64,000 nt of DNA from Mycobacterium sp. 1554424.7. Lineage in GTDB: Bacteria > Actinomycetota > Actinomycetes > Mycobacteriales > Mycobacteriaceae. The DNA lies in NCBI RefSeq assembly GCF_001665295.1, contig NZ_LZSE01000078.1:1-64000 (forward strand), in the 5' to 3' direction. Shown one piece after another: positions 9,276-16,633 of the stretch (position 1 is the stretch's first letter; every line of letters begins with the position of its first letter). The translations under genes were made by a program, and so were the position numbers. A model generated the notes under the pieces. That model searched no databases. It was given only the letters and a program-made list of their open reading frames with translations, and was not told where the DNA came from.

Positions 9276-10436
9276 TCAGCCGGGCTCGTCCCCGGGTCGG
9301 TCCGGTTCCGCTTGCACGACGGCCCCGACCTCGTCGGCCTCCTCGGTCTGCTTTTCGGACTCGGCGGACGGATCCCGGGCGAGCAGCACCTGAATCGCGT
9401 TGTTGAGGAACGCGACCGTCGGAACGGCGAGCAGCGCCCCGACGATCCCGGCCAACACGCCGCCGGTGGCGATGGCCAGCACCACCGCCAGCGGGTGAAT
9501 CGACACCGCGCGACCCATCACCAGCGGCTGCAGCAAATGCGCCTCCATCTGGTTGACGGCGATCAGCAAACCCAGGGTGATCAACGCGTAGACGAGTCCC
9601 TTGGCCAGCAGGGCCACCACCACGGCCAGCAGTCCGGAAATCAACGCACCGATCAGCGGGATGAAGGCGCCGAGGAACACCAGCGAGGCCAGCGGCAGCG
9701 CGAGCGGGATGCCCATGATCGCCAGCCCCGTGCCCACCCCCGCGGCGTCGGTGAGGGCGACCAGGAAGGTGGCGCGCACGTAGCCGATCAGCGACCCGTA
9801 TCCGGCGTTGCCCGCCTCGCGCACCCGCGCCCGCGCCCCCTCCGGAAAGATCTTGGTGACGTAGTGCCAGATGTTGCGGCCGCCGTAGAGGAAGAAAATC
9901 AGCGTGAACAGCGCCAGCACTGCGGCCGTCACCAGTTCGGTGATGGTCGCCGCGGTGGACAGCGCGCCGCTGGTCAGCTTGGACTGATTGTTGTGCAGCG
10001 CCTGGATCGCGGCGTTCCCCGCGTTGGAGATCTGCTCCCCGCGCAGGTGCAGCGGGCCCTCGATCAGCCACCGCCGGCTGGAGTCGATGCTGCGGGTCAC
10101 CTGCTCGGTCAGGTCGGGCAGGCCGTAGACGAACTGGACGATGACGAACGCCAGGATGCCGCCGAAGATCGCGAACCCGCCGAACATGACCAACGCCACC
10201 GCCGCCCCGCGCGGCAGGCCCCTTTTGTCTATCCAGTCGACCGCCGGCACCAGCAACGCGCTGACCATCAGCGCCAGCAACACCGGCACGACGACGACTT
10301 CCAGCTTCTGAACTACCCAGAGCAGGGCGACCGCCGCGGCCAGGATGACCAGCAAACGCCACGACCAGGCGGCGGCTTTTCGGACGAGGGGTTCGACGGA
10401 CCCAGCCTCGAGGGGGTGGTCGGGGTTTGCCGGCAT
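9276..10436 (-). CDS. AI-2E family permease (Rv0205-like)
   Basis: A 386-aa multi-pass membrane protein of the AI-2E transporter family (PerM/YhhT/TqsA type). Hydrophobic helices appear near [16 protein letters not shown] and [20 protein letters not shown], followed by [20 protein letters not shown] and the family's late [22 protein letters not shown] segment. Substrates are unknown in mycobacteria. The N-terminus ([13 protein letters not shown]) and the acidic C-terminus ([13 protein letters not shown]) are cytoplasmic by prediction. It is divergent from the LPG-synthase-like gene and convergent with mmpL3, as in Mtb. Confidence 0.88.
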   Translation of the reverse strand: MPANPDHPLEAGSVEPLVRKAAAWSWRLLVILAAAVALLWVVQKLEVVVVPVLLALMVSALLVPAVDWIDKRGLPRGAAVALVMFGGFAIFGGILAFVIVQFVYGLPDLTEQVTRSIDSSRRWLIEGPLHLRGEQISNAGNAAIQALHNNQSKLTSGALSTAATITELVTAAVLALFTLIFFLYGGRNIWHYVTKIFPEGARARVREAGNAGYGSLIGYVRATFLVALTDAAGVGTGLAIMGIPLALPLASLVFLGAFIPLIGALISGLLAVVVALLAKGLVYALITLGLLIAVNQMEAHLLQPLVMGRAVSIHPLAVVLAIATGGVLAGIVGALLAVPTVAFLNNAIQVLLARDPSAESEKQTEEADEVGAVVQAEPDRPGDEPG

Positions 10437-10581
10437 CAGGCCAGCCTATCGGGCGCCGGTGCGGTGCGAGGGGCCGTTTCGGGGCCCCGGTGACGCCGGA
10501 CCCGGCACGATCCGGTTACGGCCACGCAGCGAGCAAGACACGGTCGGAGCTTCGCCCCGCTGGCCGCGCCACCTGCGCGGT

Positions 10582-10587
10582 TACCCT
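10582..10587 (+). promoter_or_regulatory. -10 hexamer (TACCCT) for a leaderless transcript
   Basis: TACCCT ends eight bases before the GTG at 10595, the spacing expected if transcription begins at the G of the start codon. No Shine-Dalgarno precedes that GTG, which supports a leaderless mRNA, common in mycobacteria. Inference from spacing only. Confidence 0.5.
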
Positions 10588-10594
10588 AAAGCAC

Positions 10595-11764
10595 GTGTCG
10601 CACGACGCACCCGCCCGCAAGCTGGACCTGACGCGCGAAGAGACCCCGCGCGGCAGGTACTGGTGGGTGCGCTGGGTGATCCTCGGAATCGTCGCGATCG
10701 TGCTTGCTGTCGAGATCGCACTCGGCTGGCGCCAGTTGGCCAAAGCCTGGATGAGCCTGTACGAGGCGAACTGGTGGTGGCTGATCGCGGCGGTGGTGGC
10801 AGCGGCCGCGTCGATGCACAGCTTCGCCCAGATCCAGCGCACCCTGCTGAAATCCGCAGGGGTGCACGTCAAGCAGTTGCGATCGGAGGCCGCGTTCTAT
10901 GCCGCCAACTCGCTGAGCACCACGCTGCCCGGCGGGCCGGTGCTGTCGGCGACCTTCCTGTTCCGCCAACAGCGGCTCTGGGGCGCCTCGACGGTGGTGG
11001 CCTCGTGGCAGTTGGTGATGTCGGGTGTGCTGCAGGCGGTGGGACTGGCGCTGCTCGGCCTCGGCGGCGCCTTCTTCCTGGGCGCCAAGAACAACCCGTT
11101 CTCGTTGCTGTTCACCCTCGGCGGCTTCGTGGCGTTGCTGCTGTTGGCCCAGGCGGTGGCGTCGCGCCCGGACCTGATCGAAGGCATCGGCAGCCGGGTG
11201 TTGTCGTGGGTCAACTCGCTTCGCGGCAGGCCGGCCGATGCCGGCCTGGACAAGTGGCGCGAGACGCTCATGCAGCTCGAGTCGGTGAGCCTGGGCCGAC
11301 GCGACCTGGGCGTGGCGTTCAGCTGGTCGATGTTCAACTGGATCGCCGACGTCGCCTGCCTCGGCTTCGCGGCCTACGCCGCCGGCGACCACGCGTCGGT
11401 CGCCGGCCTGACGGTCGCGTACGCCGCCGCCCGCGCGGTCGGCACGATACCGCTGATGCCCGGTGGCCTGCTGGTGGTCGAGGCGGTGCTGGTGCCCGGC
11501 CTGGTCTCCAGCGGGATGTCGTTGCCCAGCGCGATCTCGGCCATGCTGCTGTACCGGCTGATCAGCTGGCTGCTGATCGCCGCCGTCGGCTGGGTGGTGT
11601 TCTTCTTCGTCTTCCGCACCGAGAACCTCGGCGACTCCGACGCCGACGACCCCATCACCGGCCCGCTGGACGTCGTGCGCGAGGGCGACCCGCCCACCGA
11701 CCCGACGCATACCGCCCTGCAGGGCCCGCTGCCGCCCGAGCGCAATCACGAAACCGACGGTTAG
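10595..11764 (+). CDS. Lysylphosphatidylglycerol-synthase-like TM protein (Rv0204c-like)
   Basis: A 389-aa polytopic protein of the UPF0104/LPG_synthase_TM family, the flippase-like membrane part of MprF relatives. Family-like stretches are NSLSTTLPGGPVLSATFLFRQQRLWG and the late GTIPLMPGGLLVVEAVLVP segment. It has roughly eight TM helices and a short acidic, Pro-rich C-terminal tail. No acyltransferase or tRNA-dependent domain is fused, so it is not an amino-acyl-PG synthase; a lipid translocation role is inferred. GTG 10595 is chosen over the upstream open frame from 10427 because of the -10 at 10582 and the lack of a plausible membrane topology before it. Confidence 0.85.
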   Translation: MSHDAPARKLDLTREETPRGRYWWVRWVILGIVAIVLAVEIALGWRQLAKAWMSLYEANWWWLIAAVVAAAASMHSFAQIQRTLLKSAGVHVKQLRSEAAFYAANSLSTTLPGGPVLSATFLFRQQRLWGASTVVASWQLVMSGVLQAVGLALLGLGGAFFLGAKNNPFSLLFTLGGFVALLLLAQAVASRPDLIEGIGSRVLSWVNSLRGRPADAGLDKWRETLMQLESVSLGRRDLGVAFSWSMFNWIADVACLGFAAYAAGDHASVAGLTVAYAAARAVGTIPLMPGGLLVVEAVLVPGLVSSGMSLPSAISAMLLYRLISWLLIAAVGWVVFFFVFRTENLGDSDADDPITGPLDVVREGDPPTDPTHTALQGPLPPERNHETDG

Positions 11765-12011
11765 ACAAGGGTTTACGGCCCTCGGGCCTGGCGTTAGTGC
11801 GCGCCGCCTACCGTCACGCCGGGCAGCAGCGGGGCCGGGGCGCTTAGGCGTCAACGCCGGGCACCGGGCGTGAACACAGGGCGCGAGTGTGATCACACGG
11901 CTTTGCGTGTGCGTCCAGGGCGGGATTCCGGCCGCTTTTGCGCCCACGCTTCACTCTCAAAGCCCACGCTTCACAGTCAACGGCGATAGCACCGCCGACC
12001 GTCGGCCGACG
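11765..12011. other. Intergenic region with duplicated tail and short repeats
   Basis: No gene seen. It holds copy 1 of the 46-bp repeat, a 12-bp perfect palindrome GTGTGATCACAC (11887-11898), and a tandem 20-bp unit beginning GCCCACGCTTCAC at 11942-11961 and 11962-11981. It lies between two convergent genes, the LPG-synthase-like gene and the hemophore gene. Confidence 0.6.
11799..11844 (+). repeat. 46-bp direct repeat, copy 1 (intergenic)
   Basis: Matches 12023-12068 at 45 of 46 positions (mismatch at 11809). Copy 2 is the last coding part of the hemophore-like gene, so this intergenic copy looks like a duplicated gene tail left in front of, and in the same direction as, the live copy. The offset is 224 bp. 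Confidence 0.8.
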
Positions 12012-12539
12012 TTATTGCCGCGGCGCGCCGCCGACCGTCACGCCGGGCAGCAGCGGGGCCGGGGCGCTACCGACCGGGGAGGCGCCCGGGGCGCCGCCGC
12101 CCGGCAGCGCGGGCACCGCGCCCGGCAGCCCACCCGCGGCGCCCTGCGCCTGCTGCAGCATGCCCATCGCCTGCGGGATGCTGATCGGCAACTTGCACTG
12201 CGTCGACAGGCCGGTCAACGGCGACGCGATCGACGTCATGTCGCCGGCCACCTTCGGGTTGGCCTCGAAGTACGACTTCAGCCCTGTCAACGACTGCGGG
12301 CCGGCCTGCTGCTGCAGCATCGTGGTCATCGTCTGGTTCGTCTCGGGGTGCGAGTCCAGGTAGTCACCCATCGACTTGGAGACCGAACCGATCGTGCGGG
12401 CGATCTCGCTGGCCGCGCACGGGTCGTTGGCGCCCGTCGCGGGCGGCCCGGCGAGGACGGCGAGGGCGGCGGCGGGCACCGTGGTGGCCAGCAGCCCGGC
12501 GAAGATTCTGCGGCGTCCGGTCGCGGTGGCTGTCCTCAT
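12012..12539 (-). CDS. Secreted heme-binding hemophore (Rv0203-like)
   Basis: A 175-aa exported protein of the mycobacterial hemophore family. In Mtb, Rv0203 carries heme and passes it to MmpL3 and MmpL11, both encoded beside this gene. ATG 12539 (MRTATATGRRR) is chosen because AAGGAG sits just upstream and a signal peptide (residues 1 to about 36) follows; the longer open frame adds an unlikely Arg-rich leader. The core DPCAASEIARTIGSVSKSMGDYLDSH and the second Cys (C115, likely disulfide with C41) are conserved. Heme-ligand positions known in Mtb as Tyr59 and His63 correspond to Y60 and H64 here. The third, His89, appears to be Y90. A Gly/Pro/Ala-rich tail of about 50 residues is added compared with the 136-aa Mtb protein. 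Confidence 0.88.
   Translation of the reverse strand: MRTATATGRRRIFAGLLATTVPAAALAVLAGPPATGANDPCAASEIARTIGSVSKSMGDYLDSHPETNQTMTTMLQQQAGPQSLTGLKSYFEANPKVAGDMTSIASPLTGLSTQCKLPISIPQAMGMLQQAQGAAGGLPGAVPALPGGGAPGASPVGSAPAPLLPGVTVGGAPRQ
12023..12068 (+). repeat. 46-bp direct repeat, copy 2 (inside hemophore gene tail)
   Basis: Second copy of the repeat at 11799-11844. It encodes (on the minus strand) the APAPLLPGVTVGGA end of the hemophore-like protein. Confidence 0.8.
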
Positions 12540-12860
12540 CGATCGCTCCTTGAAAGTTTGCGAGGGTGCGCGGCGTCGTGGGCACATCGCAAAACGGTTG
12601 GCGTGAGCGGCTCTTCGTGACGGGGTCCCCCGCTCCCCCGCGCGGCCATCGGACATCCTGCCAGGCCGACGAATCCCCTGCCACCTGGTGTGACCCAGGT
12701 CCCGATGATCACCGGTTCACAACGACCGGGTGGCAGCTTGGCAACATCCGTGTCGTTGCAGCTCAGGATGCTGATAAGCCGACATAATCCACAGCCTGCT
12801 GCGGTATTCTCGCCTGCACGCGTTGCGTGAGAACCGGGGAGTGAAGAAATCCAGCAGTTC
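12540..12860. other. Divergent promoter region, hemophore / mmpL11
   Basis: A 321-nt gap between divergent genes with no coding signal. Plus-strand -10-like hexamers CATAAT (about 12782) and TATTCT (about 12805) are candidates for mmpL11. The repressor or iron box expected for heme genes was not found by eye. Confidence 0.4.
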
Positions 12861-15845
12861 ATGATGCGCCTGAGCCGCAGCCTGCGAAGGTACCGCTGGT
12901 TGGTCTTCACAGGCTGGTTGCTGGCATTGGTGCCGGCGATCTATTTGGCGATGACGCAGTCGGGAAACCTCACCGGTGGCGGTTTCGAAGTCGCCGGCTC
13001 CCAGTCGCTGGCGGTCCACGATCAGCTCGAGGAGCTCTACCACGACCAGGGCGCGTCGTCGCTGGCGCTGGTGGCCGCCCCCCGCCCGGACGCCAGCTAC
13101 GCCGACATCAACGACGCCGTCGCGTTCCTGCGGCAGGTCGCCGGCGAGGTACCCGGCGTCGCCGAGGTGCCCAACCCCACCGAGCGCCCGCCGCAGCCGG
13201 ACCGGCCGTACGTGCTGTCGCTGCGGCTGGACTCGCGCAACACCAGTGACATCGCCAAACAGCTGCGCACCAAGGTCGGCATCAAGGGCGACCAGTCCGG
13301 CCAGACCGCCGACGGCCGGGTGCGGCTCTACGTCATCGGGCAGGGCGCGCTGTCGGCCGCCGCCGCGGCGAACACCAAGCACGACATCGCCGCGGCGGAA
13401 AAGTGGAACCTGCCGATCATCCTGGTCGTCTTGCTGGCGGTGTTCGGTTCGCTTGCAGCCGCGACGATTCCGCTCGCCCTCGGCGTCTGCACGGTGATCG
13501 TCACGATGGGCCTGGTCTATTTCCTGTCCGCCTACACCACCATGTCGGTGTTCGTGACCTCGACGGTGTCGATGTTCGGGATCGCGCTCGCCGTGGACTA
13601 TTCGCTGTTCATCCTGATGCGTTTCCGCGAGGAACTGCGCACCGGGCGCCAGCCGGACGAGGCCGTCGACGCCGCGATGGCCACGTCGGGGTTGGCGGTG
13701 GTCCTGTCCGGCGCGACCGTCATCGCGTCGCTGACCGGCATCTACATCATCAACACCCCGGCGCTGAAGTCCATGGCGACCGGCGCGATCCTGGCCGTGG
13801 CGGTGGCGATGCTGACGTCGGCGACGTTGACGCCGGCGGCGCTCGCGACATTCGGCCGGGCGGCCGCCAAGAGGTCGCGCCTGCTGCACTGGTCCCGCCA
13901 ACCGGAGGGCGCCCAGTCCCGGTTCTGGAACCGGTGGATCGGATCGGTGATGCGCCGGCCGTGGGCGTTCGCGGTGGCGGCGTCGGTGGTCCTGCTCGTC
14001 ATGGCGATGCCCGCCGCATCGATGGTGCTGGGCAACAGCCTGCTGCGCCAGTTCGACTCGTCCCATGAGATCCGCGCCGGCGTCGGCGCGGCCGCCCAGG
14101 CGCTCGGGCCCGGCGCCCAGGGCCCGATCCGGGTGCTGATCACGTTCCCCGACGGCGGCGCGGCCTCGCCCGAGCACAGCCAGACGGTCACCGCGGTTCG
14201 CCAGCGCATGACGCAGGCGCCCAACATCGTGTCGGTGTCGCCGCCGCAGTTCGCCGAGGACAACGGCAGCGCCCTGCTGTCGGCGGTGTTGTCGGTCGAC
14301 CCGGAGGACATGAAGGCCCGCGACACCGTGGGCTGGATGCGCGCGCAGCTGCCCAAGATCCCGGACGCGGGAACGGCGCGCGTGGACGTGGGCGGCCCGA
14401 CCGCGCTGATCAAGGACTTCGACGATCGGGTGTCGCAGACCGAGCCGCTGGTCCTGCTTTTCGTCGCGCTGATCGCGTTCGTGATGCTGTTGGTCTCGAT
14501 CCACTCGGTCTTCCTGGCGCTCAAGGGCGTGCTGATGACGCTGCTGTCGGTCGCGGCCGCCTACGGCAGCCTGGTCGTGGTCTTCCAGTGGGGCTGGTTG
14601 CGTGAGCTCGGTTTCACCCAGATCAGCTCGATCGACAGCACCGTGCCCCCGCTGGTGCTGGCGATGACCTTCGGGCTGTCGATGGACTACGAAATCTTCC
14701 TGCTCACCCGGATCCGGGAACGCTTCCTGCACTCCGGGAACACTCGCGACGCGGTCGCCTACGGCGTGAGCACCAGCGCCCGCACGATCACGAGCGCCGC
14801 GCTGATCATGATCGCGGTGTTCATCGGCTTCGCCTTCGCCGGCATGCCGCTGGTCGCGGAGATCGGGGTGGCGTGCGCCGTCGCGATCGCGGTGGACGCC
14901 ACGGTGGTGCGGCTGGTCCTCGTCCCGGCGCTGATGGCGATGTTCGCCCAGTGGAACTGGTGGCTGCCCGGATGGCTGCGCCGCGTGCTGCCGTCGGTCG
15001 ACTTCGACCGGCCGCTGCCGGAGGTCGACCTCGGCGACGTGGTCGTCATCCCCGACGACATCTCGGCGCTGGCCGCGCCGAGCGCCGACCTGCGCATGGT
15101 GCTCAAGTCGGCCGCCAAGCTCAAGCACCTCGCGCCCGACGCCATTTGCGTGGCCGACCCGCTCGCCTTCACCGGCTGCGGGCGCAACGGCCGCGGCCTG
15201 GGCCCCGGACAGATCCCCCACCAGGTCGACCTCGACGACGGCGGCGCGGGGGTCGGGGCCGGCCCGGCCGCCACGAACGGCAGCAACGGCCACACTCCGG
15301 GCAAAAAGCTGGTCGGTGGCCTGGCGTCGCGCAACGGCATCGCGCGCGCCATCGCCGGGGACCGGCCGGTTCATCCCGTCACGCTGTGGCGGGGGCGGCT
15401 GTCGGTCGCGATCGACGCGCTCGAGACCGACGCCTCGAACGCGGCGGACCGGCCGGCATACGAGCGGCGCAGCCCGGTGGAGACCACCCACGTGCAATTG
15501 CCCACCGGCGATCGGCTACTGGTCCCGACCGGCGCCGAGGCGCTGCGCCTCAAGGGCTACTTGATCATGTGCCGTAACAGCAGCCGCGATTACGCCGACT
15601 TTGCAGACATGGTCGACAACGTGGAACCGGAGACCGCCGCTGTGGTGCTGGCCGGCATGGACAGGTATTACTGTTGTCAAACACCCAGGCGGGAGTGGAT
15701 GGCCACCCAGTTGGTCCGCCGGCTGGCGGACCCGCACCCCTCCGACCTCGGCGATTGGTCGGATGCCGACGCGAAGGCGGACTGGGACGATGTCAGGCAG
15801 CGCTGCCTTTCGGTGGCCGTAGCGATGTTGGAGGAGGCGAGGTGA
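12861..15845 (+). CDS. mmpL11: MmpL11 lipid/heme transporter
   Basis: A 994-aa RND-family transporter. In Mtb MmpL11 exports mycolic-acid wax ester and long-chain triacylglycerol and has been linked to heme uptake with Rv0203. Layout: TM1 (WLVFTGWLLALVPAIYLAM), a porter domain, a TM bundle containing D246-Y247 (AVDYSLFILMRFREE), a second porter domain, a second TM bundle with D609-Y610 (SMDYEIFLLTRIRER), then a cytoplasmic C-terminal domain of about 270 residues with PTGDRLLVPTGAEAL near its end. The start is ATG 12861 or the adjacent 12864. It ends in a GTGA overlap with the next gene, so the two are translationally coupled. Confidence 0.95.
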   Translation: MMRLSRSLRRYRWLVFTGWLLALVPAIYLAMTQSGNLTGGGFEVAGSQSLAVHDQLEELYHDQGASSLALVAAPRPDASYADINDAVAFLRQVAGEVPGVAEVPNPTERPPQPDRPYVLSLRLDSRNTSDIAKQLRTKVGIKGDQSGQTADGRVRLYVIGQGALSAAAAANTKHDIAAAEKWNLPIILVVLLAVFGSLAAATIPLALGVCTVIVTMGLVYFLSAYTTMSVFVTSTVSMFGIALAVDYSLFILMRFREELRTGRQPDEAVDAAMATSGLAVVLSGATVIASLTGIYIINTPALKSMATGAILAVAVAMLTSATLTPAALATFGRAAAKRSRLLHWSRQPEGAQSRFWNRWIGSVMRRPWAFAVAASVVLLVMAMPAASMVLGNSLLRQFDSSHEIRAGVGAAAQALGPGAQGPIRVLITFPDGGAASPEHSQTVTAVRQRMTQAPNIVSVSPPQFAEDNGSALLSAVLSVDPEDMKARDTVGWMRAQLPKIPDAGTARVDVGGPTALIKDFDDRVSQTEPLVLLFVALIAFVMLLVSIHSVFLALKGVLMTLLSVAAAYGSLVVVFQWGWLRELGFTQISSIDSTVPPLVLAMTFGLSMDYEIFLLTRIRERFLHSGNTRDAVAYGVSTSARTITSAALIMIAVFIGFAFAGMPLVAEIGVACAVAIAVDATVVRLVLVPALMAMFAQWNWWLPGWLRRVLPSVDFDRPLPEVDLGDVVVIPDDISALAAPSADLRMVLKSAAKLKHLAPDAICVADPLAFTGCGRNGRGLGPGQIPHQVDLDDGGAGVGAGPAATNGSNGHTPGKKLVGGLASRNGIARAIAGDRPVHPVTLWRGRLSVAIDALETDASNAADRPAYERRSPVETTHVQLPTGDRLLVPTGAEALRLKGYLIMCRNSSRDYADFADMVDNVEPETAAVVLAGMDRYYCCQTPRREWMATQLVRRLADPHPSDLGDWSDADAKADWDDVRQRCLSVAVAMLEEAR

Positions 15846-16369
15846 CGTTGGCATCGGAACGGCGCCCGGCACCGCCGCCCCAAAGGCCCGACGGTGAACA
15901 GCGCGGACCCGGCGGCGCTCCTCTTGCCGACCCCGAGGAACCGGTCGAATTCTGGCCGACCTCCGCCATCCGCTCGGCGCTGCAGGGCGGTGACATCGCC
16001 ACCTGGAAGCGCATCGCCGCGGCGCTGAAGCGCGACCCGTACGGGCGCACTGCCCGCCAGGTCGAAGAGGTCCTCGCGGGGACGCAGCCCTATGGCATCG
16101 CCAAAGCCCTGTGGGAGGTGCTGGAGCGAGCCCGCACCCACCTGGAGGCCAACGAGCGCGCCGAGGTGGCCCGCCACGTGCGGCTGCTGATCGACCGGTC
16201 GGGCCTGGGCGAACAGGAATTCGCGTCGCGCATCGGGGTCTCGCCCGAGGACCTGGGCAGCTACCTCGACGGCAGCGTCAGCCCGACGTCCGCGCTGATG
16301 ATCCGGATGCGCCGGCTGTCGGATCGGTTCGTCAAGGTGAAGTCCGCCCGGTCGGCCGATTCCAACTGA
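15842..16369 (+). CDS. Small HTH-like protein coupled to mmpL11 (Rv0201c-like)
   Basis: A 175-aa protein. The GTG 15842 start is set by the GTGA overlap with the mmpL11 stop, giving a length close to Rv0201c (166 aa). The N-terminal 40 residues are Pro/Arg-rich and probably disordered. The segment EQEFASRIGVSPEDLGSYLDG near residues 122-142 looks like a Cro/C1-type helix-turn-helix with its recognition turn. It may be a regulator of the hemophore/mmpL11 locus, or a structural relic. Function unproven. Confidence 0.75.
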   Translation: MTLASERRPAPPPQRPDGEQRGPGGAPLADPEEPVEFWPTSAIRSALQGGDIATWKRIAAALKRDPYGRTARQVEEVLAGTQPYGIAKALWEVLERARTHLEANERAEVARHVRLLIDRSGLGEQEFASRIGVSPEDLGSYLDGSVSPTSALMIRMRRLSDRFVKVKSARSADSN

Positions 16370-16633
16370 CCGGTGGTTGGTCGGTTTTAGAGGACCCGGG
16401 CGCTGGCCAGGCGCAGGATCGCCGCACCGCCGCCGAATGCCGGAAGTCAGTACACTGCAATACATTTCACCGAGTCACTGATGCTGGCCAGGCTCAAGCC
16501 GTCGATTGGCACGGTCTGGGGCGCTTTGGATAACGGGCTGGCGGAAACCACAATCGGGCTCTATAAGACCGAATGCATTCGCCTTTACTCGATCTTGACC
16601 GCGTGTTGAATCCCCACACGCACGATCGGTGAC
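16370..16633. other. Upstream region of the giant regulator gene
   Basis: A 264-nt gap, visibly more AT-rich than flanking genes. It contains the 12-bp palindrome at 16570-16581 and a TTGACC at about 16594 that could be a -35 hexamer. No small ORF stands out. Confidence 0.45.
16570..16581. promoter_or_regulatory. 12-bp perfect palindrome CGAATGCATTCG, possible operator
   Basis: Perfect inverted repeat 53 nt before the GTG of the SARP-type giant gene. SARP regulators usually bind direct heptamer repeats, so this could instead serve another regulator or be a small structural element. Assignment is inference. Confidence 0.4.

Noticed and set aside
11887-11898. CRP-type site GTGTGATCACAC
   Set aside because: A cAMP-CRP site has TGTGA-N6-TCACA; here the halves abut without the spacer, and it lies between convergent gene ends rather than at a promoter.
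12717-15497. 926-aa open frame opposite mmpL11
   Set aside because: Same shadow effect; low-complexity composition and no recognisable domain.
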